Assembly (NCBI RefSeq): GCF_000762875.2
Contig: NZ_JRMP02000006.1
Coordinates: 62,001-126,000 of the forward strand
From: Helicobacter saguini
GTDB taxonomy: Bacteria > Campylobacterota > Campylobacteria > Campylobacterales > Helicobacteraceae
DNA length: 64,000 nt
Direction of reading: 5' to 3'
Notes under the pieces: generated by a model
What the model saw: the letters and a program-made list of their open reading frames with translations, nothing else
Databases searched by the model: none
What the model was told of the DNA's origin: nothing
Shown here: positions 44,361-53,300 of the stretch, in pieces
How the letters are laid out: each line of letters begins with the position of its first letter
Position numbering within the stretch: the first letter of the stretch is position 1
Position numbers and translations under genes: made by a program

Positions 44361-45374
44361 ATGCAAGGGAATATAAGTAGACGTGATTTTATGAAAATAG
44401 CGGGCATTACTACTGGAGCTTTGGTTGTTGGAACTGGATTATTTGATGGCATGATTGCTGCACCACATGTTGATGTACAGGGTTTTTTTAGTACACAAAG
44501 ACTTAATAATGGTGTATTAATGCCAATTTTTGGCTTTGGGGCATATTCAAGGGTTCTTAGTAATGATAGCTATAAAAATTCAGAGGCTATAGTAGAAGCT
44601 ATAAATATAGGATATAGACACATAGGTGTTTATAAAAGTGAGGAAGATGTTGGTGCTGGATTACTAAAAAGTGGTATAGATAGAGGAGAGATTTTTGTAT
44701 CATTGCAATTGGAAGGTAAAAACATAACAAGTGCTGATGATTTTATTGAGAGTTTTAATCAAAGTTTGGCTAAATTGAAGACGAATTATGTTGATTTGCT
44801 TTGTTTGTTTTTTCCTAAAGAAGTAGATGACAAGCTTTTAAAACAGAAGCTTAGTATTTGGCAAGGTATGGAAGAATTATATAAAAGTGGTAGAGTAAGA
44901 GCACTTGGAGTAACAAATCTTAAGTATGAATTATTTAATAAGTTCTTGTCAGAATGTGAAATAAGACCTGTAGTAAATCAACTATTCTTGAACCCATATA
45001 TGTTTGATGATAGATTGGTGGATGATTCTTATAATAGAAAAATGCAAGTAGCTACATTTATTCCATTTGGTTTTGGAGATGAAATATTTACAGAGCCTAT
45101 CGTAACTAAAGTTGCACAAAAATATAATAAGACTCCTGCTCAAGTTATCTTAAGATGGAATCTACAAAAAGGATATACAACTCTAGCGGGTAGTGCTGAC
45201 GTAGACACCATAAAAGAGTATAGTGATGTTTTTAGTTTCAATCTTGAAGCAAGAGATTTAAAAGCTATATCAAGGCTTAAAGACGTTAAAAAAGAAAGAG
45301 ATAGAATCAAAGCAAGGGAAGAAGGGAAAAAGAAAAAAGATGTTAAAAAAGAGAGCTACTCTAAGAAGCAATAA
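44361..45374 (+). CDS. Tat-exported aldo/keto-reductase-like protein lacking the catalytic tetrad
   Basis: The start ATG 44361 follows AGGAGATTTTT and gives a twin-arginine signal peptide, ISRRDFMKIAGITTGALVVG, so the folded product should be periplasmic. The remainder is a TIM-barrel aldo/keto reductase (NNGVLMPIFGFG, INIGYRHIGVY, GRVRALGVTNLKYELF, TPAQVILRWNLQKGYTTLAG). The usual catalytic residues are missing: Asp of GYRHID is Gly89, the lysine position is Gln116, and the His of LIHWP is Phe150; the Tyr region is shortened. The protein is therefore probably not a normal reductase. The tail is very lysine-rich (EEGKKKKDVKKESYSKKQ). Almost no copies of the dispersed word occur in it. Confidence 0.8.
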   Translation: MQGNISRRDFMKIAGITTGALVVGTGLFDGMIAAPHVDVQGFFSTQRLNNGVLMPIFGFGAYSRVLSNDSYKNSEAIVEAINIGYRHIGVYKSEEDVGAGLLKSGIDRGEIFVSLQLEGKNITSADDFIESFNQSLAKLKTNYVDLLCLFFPKEVDDKLLKQKLSIWQGMEELYKSGRVRALGVTNLKYELFNKFLSECEIRPVVNQLFLNPYMFDDRLVDDSYNRKMQVATFIPFGFGDEIFTEPIVTKVAQKYNKTPAQVILRWNLQKGYTTLAGSADVDTIKEYSDVFSFNLEARDLKAISRLKDVKKERDRIKAREEGKKKKDVKKESYSKKQ

Positions 45375-45462
45375 TAGTCATATTCTTATGTTTCTTGTGT
45401 AAATGTTTATTCTATCTTTATATGTGTGCTGTAAGTGTGTTGTTAATTATTGTCTTAATGAT

Positions 45463-46275
45463 TTAAAACACATAACTATATCCTAAATTAAACATAAATG
45501 GGACACTAGCTTTCGCTTCTATGTTACCTACGATTGCATTATTTTGTATGATACTACCTGTAAAGCTTGGGGTTAAAATAGCGTATCTATAAGCTAACTC
45601 TAATCTATGCTTACTTTTAAAGATTGTGGAAAATCCTGCATTAAATACAAACTCAAATCCACTTCTGCTAATGGTTGTATAGGCATTAGCACCTACTGCT
45701 TGGGAAATACTAGGCTGTTGCGTTGGCTGCATTACATATCCACCACCTATTCCAGCAAATAATCCAAGACTTAGTCCTTCGCTACTATTATTGTAAAAAT
45801 CATACAAAAAATCCATATTAAACAAAAACTCATGCGAATTGCCCGTGCTAAGATTACCTACATAACTATTACTTGGATCAATCCTATCTGCACTAACTAC
45901 GCTCATAAACGCATAATGATAATCTCCTTTTATACGCATCCCAAATGATTTATGAAAATACAGCACGTACCCTAATGAAATACCAAAATCCATAATAAAA
46001 TTATCAGAATCTTTTTGTATGTTTAAAGTCTTAATACCAATATCAGCACCTAACATAAAGCCTGTTTTACTATTTTTAGTAATTTCTTTAGGTGTTACAG
46101 GTTGAGATTTTGCATATACATTTTTAAATGGCTTTGAAAACCCCACATTACCCATACACATTACTAACACAAGTGATAACATGCCTTTTACACCTATATT
46201 TCTCGAGCTTTTATTGTTAGTTATCTCGTATTTTTCATTCTCAACACAGATTTTATCTTGCACCACATTTCTCAT
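45463..46275 (-). CDS. Helicobacter outer-membrane beta-barrel protein
   Basis: Predicted outer-membrane barrel of about 270 residues. ATG 46275 is chosen because AAAGGTT precedes it; ATG 46305 would add ten residues without a ribosome-binding site. The signal sequence is set in (MLSLVLVMCMGNVGFS) after an unusual 30-residue polar lead, or translation starts even later. Alternating amphipathic strands follow (TGFMLGADIGIKTLNI, MDFGISLGYVLYF, FEFVFNAGFSTIF, HRLELAYRYAIL) and the chain ends FMFNLGYSYVF with the terminal Phe needed for barrel assembly. It matches small Helicobacter outer-membrane proteins in layout; the specific family and any adhesin role are unknown. Confidence 0.75.
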   Translation of the reverse strand: MRNVVQDKICVENEKYEITNNKSSRNIGVKGMLSLVLVMCMGNVGFSKPFKNVYAKSQPVTPKEITKNSKTGFMLGADIGIKTLNIQKDSDNFIMDFGISLGYVLYFHKSFGMRIKGDYHYAFMSVVSADRIDPSNSYVGNLSTGNSHEFLFNMDFLYDFYNNSSEGLSLGLFAGIGGGYVMQPTQQPSISQAVGANAYTTISRSGFEFVFNAGFSTIFKSKHRLELAYRYAILTPSFTGSIIQNNAIVGNIEAKASVPFMFNLGYSYVF

Positions 46276-46413
46276 ATCTAACCTTTGTAATAATATTTGT
46301 GACAAATCGACTTTTAAGACTTTAATTTTAGTTTTTAGATTCTATATCTGCTTATTTATAGAATCTAAAATTTTACAAAGTAAAATATATTTATCTCAAC
46401 AAAAAGGACAAAT

Positions 46414-47756
46414 ATGAAAGTAGTGATTTTAGGGGCGGGGATAGCTGGGCTTTCAGCTGGTTATCATTTAAAGCAAAAGGGTATAGAAAGCGTGATTTAT
46501 GAAAAAGATTCTACATGGGGTGGGCTTTGTGGGAATTTTGTCGTGGATAATTTTTTGTTTGACAAGGCTGTGCATTTATCCTTTGCTAAGGATAAATATG
46601 TGCAAGATTTCTTTGCAGATTCTACCGAATTGATTAAACATATACCTGTGGCATATAACTATTATGAGTCTAAGTGGCTAAGACATCCTGCACAAAATAA
46701 TTTAGCTCCGCTTGATAGCGATGAAAAAGTTGAAATCATAAATGATTTTATAGAAAATAAAAACACAAAAAGACGCGTAAATGATTATGCTGACTGGCTT
46801 ATCGCGCAATTTGGCGAAGTTTTTGCTACAAAATTCCCCTTTAAATACACGCGAAAATACTGGTGTAAAGAGGCGCAAGAAATGGGCGTAAAATGGCTAG
46901 AATCTGCCGCTGGTTCAAGGTTTTATAAGCCAAATATGAAAGAAGTGCTAAAAGGTGCGTTTGAAACGCAAGATTTTAATTTCTACTACGCAAAAGAAAT
47001 GCGTTACCCAAAATCAGGTGGCTACAAAAGCTTCTTTAAAAAGGCGCAAAAAGAGTGTAATATTGCCTATAATAAGGAAGTTGTAGGGATAGATTCTAAA
47101 GAAAAGATTTTGTATTTTAAAGATGGCACAAATGATAATTATGACAAACTCATTTCAAGCCTGCCACTGCCACTTTACGCGGATTTATTATCACTTAGAA
47201 ATGTTACGGGGGGGGGGGGGGGGTAACACCCTTGCGGCGTAAAGATTCTATAAAAATCACACAAAAAATAATAGATACCGCAAACAAACTGCAATACACA
47301 AGCGTAGCCCTAATTTCACTAGGTTTTAACAAACCACAAATTCCAAAATATTTATGGTTTTACATTTATGATGAAGATATTTTGCCTGCTAGATGCTACT
47401 CGCCAAGCATTAAATCACCACAAAATACGCCAAAAAATACAAGCTCAATGCAGTTTGAAATCTATTTTACTCGTGAAAAACCCTTGAAAATAAAGGGCGA
47501 AAAGCTAATAAATCACGTGGTAGAAAAGGGCGTGAAAATGGGGCTTTTTAAGAGCGAAGATATATGCGTAAAAGACTTTCGCATTGCACCTTTTGGCAAT
47601 GTGACGTTTTATAAAGGAATGGAAAAAGATAGGAAGATTCTATTAGATTTTTTGGCAAAAAATGAGATTATCCCTATCGGTCGCTTTGGCAAATGGGAAT
47701 ATTTATGGAGTGACGAAGCCTTTTTGAGTGGCAAAAACGCAACGGATTTAATTTAG
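46414..47756 (+). CDS. FAD-dependent oxidoreductase (amine oxidase/UDP-galactopyranose-mutase-like), phase-variable, OFF
   Basis: Two plus-strand frames (46414-47226 and from about 47232 to 47756) form one gene interrupted by a G16 tract. The N-terminal part has the FAD motif VVILGAGIAGLSAGYHLKQK, then GGLCGNFVVDNFLFDKAVHL and FPFKYTRKYWCKEAQEMGVK. The C-terminal part has FGNVTFYKGMEKDRK and RFGKWEYLWSDEAFLSG. With 16 G the frame stops at TAA 47224; one extra G (or two fewer) restores reading into TPLRRKDSIKITQKII, giving about 447 residues. It resembles NAD(P)-binding amine-oxidase-type proteins of polysaccharide loci. Role in surface sugar modification is inference. AAAGGAC precedes ATG 46414. 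Confidence 0.8.
47208..47223. repeat. G16 homopolymer contingency tract
   Basis: Sixteen G, the first completing an ACG codon. The present length places TAA immediately after the tract, the OFF state. A length of 17 or 14 would join the two halves of the FAD oxidoreductase. Confidence 0.95.
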
Positions 47757-47804
47757 ATTCTATAATTTGGGGTTAAAATATTGATTAGTTCTAACTAGAT
47801 TACA

Positions 47805-49448
47805 TTACATATTGCTTAATCTTACAAAAGATTCTAGGGTCTTTAGGGCGGATTTAGTTTTTAGGTGTTCTTTGGCTTGGTGGAAGCCAGATTCTATGCT
47901 TTTGGCAATGTTGTAAAGATACAGGCTTGCGCCGACATTTAGGGCGACTAAGTTAGCTTTTGGGCTATCAACTCCGCTTAGAATCTCCATTGTAATTTCT
48001 ACATTTTTTGCCACATCGCCGCCCTTTAAATCATTGAAATTAACTAAGCCTATTCCATGCTCTAAAGGGTTAAAATCATAATTTATCACTTCGCCATTTT
48101 TCAGTTCGCTAACTTTTGTGATACCACACAGGCTAAATTCATCGATGCCCTCGCTATATGAAGTCTTGCGTTTTTTAGAATCCAAATTCTTAGAATCTTT
48201 AGAATCTACCAGCCCATGCACCACCATAGCCCTTTTACAGCCAAGACTGCCAAGCGCGGATGCCATAATAGATGAAAAGCTAGAATCAAACACACCGATA
48301 AGCCGAAAGTCCGGTTTCAGCGGATTACTTAAGGGACCTAGCAAATTAAAAATACTCTTAAACCCTAGCTCACGGCGCGCACCTTGCACGTGCTTTAAGG
48401 CGCTATGAATGCGTGGGGCGAAAAGAAAAGTTAGCCCGATTTCCTTATAGCACTTCAAAGCCGTAGATAGCGACATATTGATATTTACGCCAAGAGCGGA
48501 GAGCAAATCAGCCGAGCCACTTTTGCTAGTAATTGCGCGATTGCCATGCTTTACCACTTTCACGCCCATTGACGCTAGGACAATCGCGGCTGTGCTAGAG
48601 ACATTAAAAGTCTTACGCGCACTCCCGCCCGTGCCGACAATATCAAAAAAATCGTTGCCATCAATATCAAACGAAGCCGCCTTTGCCACAAGCAAACTAG
48701 AAAACGCCGCTAACTCATCACTTGTAGGCTTTTTAATGTAAAAACTCGTAATAACGCTGCCTAGCTGGGCTGGGGTCAAGTCATTCTCCGCGATACACTC
48801 CATCAAATCATAGCTTTGCGTAAAGCTCAAATCCTGCAAATCGGCTAGTTTATGCAAAAAAGTCTTAAGCGGAATGCTATTTCGCTTGTAATTTATAAAG
48901 TTCAAAAGCATTTTTTCGCCGTGTTCCGTGCCGATAGATTCAGGGTGAAACTGCAGTCCATAAAGGGCATATTCCTTGTGTGCGACTGCCATCACTTCAT
49001 TATCATCGCTAAAAGCAAGGATTCTAAACTCATTTGGAATATCTTTTGCTTTCGCCACAAGGCTATGATAACGCGTAATCGCCACACCCTGCGGAATGTT
49101 GGTAAATATAGAATCTTCGCTATGATTTAGCGGTGAAACCTTGCCATGCACGATATTTTTGGCATTTACAATCGGCACACCAAAGGCATGGAGTATCGCT
49201 TCATGCCCTAAGCAGATTCCTAAAATCGCATACTCGCCTTTCAATTCACGCACAATATCAAGGCAGATTCTAGAATCTTGCGGCGCATTTGGACCTGGAC
49301 CTAAGATTATGTGGCTAGGATTTAACGCACGTATATCATCGATGCTTATGCTATCATTGCGTTTTACCACCACATCAAAGCCTAGCCTTGCGACCAACTG
49401 ATAAATATTATAGGTAAATGAGTCGTAGTTATCGATTAGTAGTATCAT
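47805..49448 (-). CDS. trpGD: Bifunctional anthranilate synthase glutamine amidotransferase / anthranilate phosphoribosyltransferase (TrpG-TrpD fusion)
   Basis: Fused tryptophan enzyme of 547 residues. The N-terminal class I amidotransferase has the nucleophile Cys79 in LGICLGHEA and the His-Glu pair in YGLQFHPESIGTE. The C-terminal phosphoribosyltransferase (from about residue 200) has FDIVGTGGSARKTFNVSST, VKHGNRAITSKSGSADLL and NLLGPLSNPLKP. TrpG supplies ammonia to TrpE for anthranilate; TrpD adds PRPP. No trpE, trpC or trpA/B occurs in the window, so the gene stands alone. A VDSKDSKNLDSKKRKTSYSE stretch (about 420-440) is a low-complexity insert by the dispersed word. Confidence 0.95.
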   Translation of the reverse strand: MILLIDNYDSFTYNIYQLVARLGFDVVVKRNDSISIDDIRALNPSHIILGPGPNAPQDSRICLDIVRELKGEYAILGICLGHEAILHAFGVPIVNAKNIVHGKVSPLNHSEDSIFTNIPQGVAITRYHSLVAKAKDIPNEFRILAFSDDNEVMAVAHKEYALYGLQFHPESIGTEHGEKMLLNFINYKRNSIPLKTFLHKLADLQDLSFTQSYDLMECIAENDLTPAQLGSVITSFYIKKPTSDELAAFSSLLVAKAASFDIDGNDFFDIVGTGGSARKTFNVSSTAAIVLASMGVKVVKHGNRAITSKSGSADLLSALGVNINMSLSTALKCYKEIGLTFLFAPRIHSALKHVQGARRELGFKSIFNLLGPLSNPLKPDFRLIGVFDSSFSSIMASALGSLGCKRAMVVHGLVDSKDSKNLDSKKRKTSYSEGIDEFSLCGITKVSELKNGEVINYDFNPLEHGIGLVNFNDLKGGDVAKNVEITMEILSGVDSPKANLVALNVGASLYLYNIAKSIESGFHQAKEHLKTKSALKTLESFVRLSNM

Positions 49449-49940
49449 TTAGAATCCTTAAAGTTTCAAAAATCTTATTGTAGCAATTTTATGCGTAAAA
49501 TATAAAATCTTAGATTCTAAACACATAGAATCTAGATTTAACATTAGCCTTTTAATAATTAGATTCTATAATTTTTAGGAATGTGTTATCATATTTCCCT
49601 AATTTCTTTTCTTATACACTTGCTTGTTTTTTTACCATTATTATCAAAATGCCCATTTTGATAACTCGCTATAAAACCTCTTTTTTTTTCGTAGTCCAAA
49701 GCCCTAAAATCACCATAATATTCTCAAATGATATTAAGCTCAAGACAAATTAAGCTCTTTTGTAATGGCCTTTAAGTTATGATTATGACATTTGAAAAGT
49801 CGATAACTTGTGCAAGTCTATTAAGCTATGGCTTAGAAGTATCCGCCAACATGAAGCCTTTGCAAGTGTGGCTATGGAATATTAGCTTTAAACCGATATA
49901 CATATAATCAAACAGAAGTTACAGTAGATAGCGATGTAGG
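49449..49940. other. Decayed non-coding DNA between trpGD and the xseA remnant
   Basis: A 492-base stretch with no full gene. On the minus strand, 49589-49724 reads without a stop for about 44 codons (e.g. YGDFRALDYEKKRGFIASYQ, then KTSKCIRKEIREI). It looks like a leftover piece of a real protein I cannot name. A 24-bp inverted repeat lies at 49641-49664. The dispersed word occurs only at the trpGD end. The region probably marks an old deletion or insertion that also removed most of xseA. Confidence 0.45.
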
Positions 49941-50318
49941 TTAAAGGCTAACAAATGTGCCTCTTTGCTCATAAAGTTTTATTTCGCCTTTTGCGATGAT
50001 TTTATCGCCATTTTTTAGCTCGCGAGAAATGGGACATTTTTTGTTGCGAAAATTAAAAAAAGTGCAAGATAACATAGAATTTTCATCTTTTAAACTAAAA
50101 TAAATATGCCCATTTGTCTTTTGCAAAGTAAAGCCGCTAATCTCGCCTATAACCTCGACATAAGGGAAATCAGATTCTATAGCGCTTTTAATCTGGCGTG
50201 TGATTTCGCTTACCTGCAGCGGCTTTTGTGCTTTTGGCGTTTTTAGAGAATTAGATTCTGTAATATTTATAGAATCTAGCGGATAATTTGGATATGAATT
50301 TAGCGCGTAATTTGGCAT
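49941..50318 (-). pseudogene. xseA: xseA remnant (exodeoxyribonuclease VII large subunit, N-terminal OB-fold only)
   Basis: Only 125 residues of a protein that is normally about 400-450. The surviving part is the OB-fold: LQVSEITRQIKSAIESDFPY, VEVIGEISGFTLQKTNGHIY and FSLKDENSMLSCTFF, ending ELKNGDKIIAKGEIKLYEQRG then TFVSL and stop. The usual central and catalytic segments are absent downstream, where decayed DNA begins. No xseB is visible. The product cannot be a working nuclease; it may still be translated as an OB-fold fragment. It precedes no obvious operon partner; the RecQ-UvrD fusion lies upstream on the same strand. Confidence 0.75.
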
Positions 50319-50371
50319 TTTTTTCCTTAAAATTTAATTTGACTAGAATTGTATAATTTTTATTTTAAGAT

Positions 50372-53300
50372 TTATTTTGTCATTGTGATTTGGCATAAAA
50401 TTTGTGTGTATGTTTTGTTTGTTTTATCGTCATAATAATCCACTATATACATAACTTTTGCTTTAGAATCTAGTTTGTATCCCATTTTTTCATTATCTTC
50501 TATTTTCTTAATAAGTTCATTTGAAGACACAGCGATTATATAATCATATTTATAAAAATAATATACTTTATGATAGTAACATATCTTTTTTCCATTTGAA
50601 ATTGTATAATCGCTTAGGTAATATTTCCCTTCTTTAACTTTTATTTCATCACCCACATTAACTTTAATAATCAACGTATATTTTCCATTGTTTTCGCTCT
50701 CTTTTACCATTTCTCTTATGTGTGTCTTTTTATATATTTTCTCTGGTTTTTCTATATGTTCCATTCTTGTTAAAACAACATCACGGAGACCCATAATAAA
50801 TGAAATTTTATCAGCCTTATTAAAATATATATTTCTATAATCTTTAATATTTATATTGTCATTAGATTCTATAAACTCAATTTTTTTATAACTTTCTAAA
50901 TTTTTAGAATCTAAAATATGTATATTTAAATTTTCTTTTGCTCGTGTGATAGCCATATATATCAATCTTATTTCAAAAGCATTATCAATTTTTTTACCTT
51001 TTGTTGTTATTAATTCTTTTAAACCAAAATACACAATATCAAATTCCAAGCCCTTTGCTTTATGCATTGTGCTAATTGTGACATTTGCGTGAGTTTGCAA
51101 TGAATATAAATCTTGATATTTTATAAATTCATAAAAATTATCTCTAAAATCTAGCTCATATATTTCAAAAGCATTTTGTAATAATTGATAATTTTGTGTA
51201 TTTTTATATTTCTGCAATATTTCTTTTTTAGAATCTTTATAGCTTTTTTCCTTTAAAAGATTTAAAAAATCTTGAAATTCTACAAGTTTTATAACACTAA
51301 AGCTATTATTTGACTTATGTGTTTTAGATTTAAGCACACGAAAAGAAATATCTTTAGCATTTAAAATCTCACAAAATTCATCCACCTCCTCGTTTTCCCT
51401 AAAAAAGATTCCAAAGCTTTTCCCTTGATTTTTAGAATTTTTTAGCTGTGAATCTAGGATATTTGCAATATTTATCATGTAGTCATTTTTGTAATATGTT
51501 ATATTTATTTTGCCATTATTTTGCGTGTTAGATTCCATATTAGATTCTATATTTTCATCTATATATTTATTTTTATATAAATTTGCAAAAGAAATGATAT
51601 TTTTGAGACTTCTATAATTTATATTTAAAGGTTTTGTGTGGAATTTTTTATCACTAGATTCCATAAAGCCATTTATTATATTTTGTATATATTTTTCTTT
51701 ATTTTCTATGCTATTTTCACCACTTTCATTATCATAGTCATTTATCATTTGCAATGTATCGCCAACGCCTATAAATTCCCTGCTACTAGGCATTTTATCA
51801 TATATCGCTTTAAAGAAATGATAGAATTTAGAATCTATATCTTGCAATTCATCAATGGCAAAAATATCATATTCTAAATTAGATTCACTTTCTTGTAAAA
51901 TTTTAGTTGCTTCAATAATTGCTTTTGTGTTACTTGGTGTTTCCATAGAATCTAAATTTTTCCCTAAAATATTTAAGGCAAATTTATGTATTGTAGAAAT
52001 TTCAATATTATTATTACTTAAATTCAGCTCTTTTAATCGAGTATAGATTCTAGCTTTAAATGAATTTAGTGTGCTATTTTGATGTGTTAGCATTAGTATT
52101 TTTTTATCTTTATTTTCGCTTAATATTTTTAGAATCTTACGCGTTAGAATCTCAGTTTTACCGCTACCAGCGCGAGCTAAAATCACCATAGAACCATTCG
52201 TATTTAAAATATTTTTTTGCTTTTCATTTAAATTATCATATAAAATTTCAATTTTAGAATCTTTTATGTATTTTTCCTTAAAAGATTTCATTTCTAATTC
52301 AAAATAATCTGTTATAAAATTATCAATATTGTTAGAATCTTTGCTTAATCTTTCTAAAAAATCTTTAAAAATATATATAGAATCTAGCTTATTTTTATAA
52401 TATTTCCCTAAATTTTCCTCATATAATTTTGGTGTATATTCTATATTTTTTAAGATTTGTATTTCATATCTTTTGTATGAAAAAATGCAAGATTTATTTA
52501 GTCTAATATTATTAGATTCTAAATGTTCTAATATATTTAAACACGAGTGTAAGCCACTTTGGCTTACTTTACTTGAAAAATCTTTATTAAAAGATTCTAA
52601 CATTTCTAATTCACAAAATATAATTTCGCTTGTTTTTTTAGAATCTTCTTTCTTTTTATCTAAAAAATCAACAATATATTCACATAATTCTTGACGCTTT
52701 TTTAACATTTGACTTAATTCATTAAAATTATCCAAATTAAATTTACAAGAAAATTTTTTAGATTCTATAATTTCAAATATTTTAGAATCTTTTGTATTAT
52801 TTTCTAAAAAATTATCTAAGAAACTAAAACTTTTTAGTATATTTTTATATAAATTTATATCGTTAAAATTCGCATCTTGCGGGTTTCTCAAGCTTTTAAA
52901 ATTAATTTTATTATCTTTTGCATTTCTTATAGAATCTAATAAGAAATTTTCTAATTGTATATATTCATTTAATTTTTCTTTTACACTTTTATTATAAAAT
53001 ATGCTTATATCATTTTTGTATTCTATAAATTTATGTGCTTTCAATTCACTTAAAATATCGTTTATATACTCACGTGGCAAGCTTAAATCTATAAATGCTT
53101 TTTCTATTTCCACTTCATTTATTTCTTTTAAATTTAATAAATATTGCATAAATTCAATCATATATTTTCTTATTTTTTCATTCATTATTTCGCCATTTTT
53201 AAATTTTAATGTTTTTATAGAATCTATATTTGTATTTTCTATATTTATTGATGTGGCAAATACATTTATGTAATCTTTTTTGCGTTTTAAAAATTGTAAT

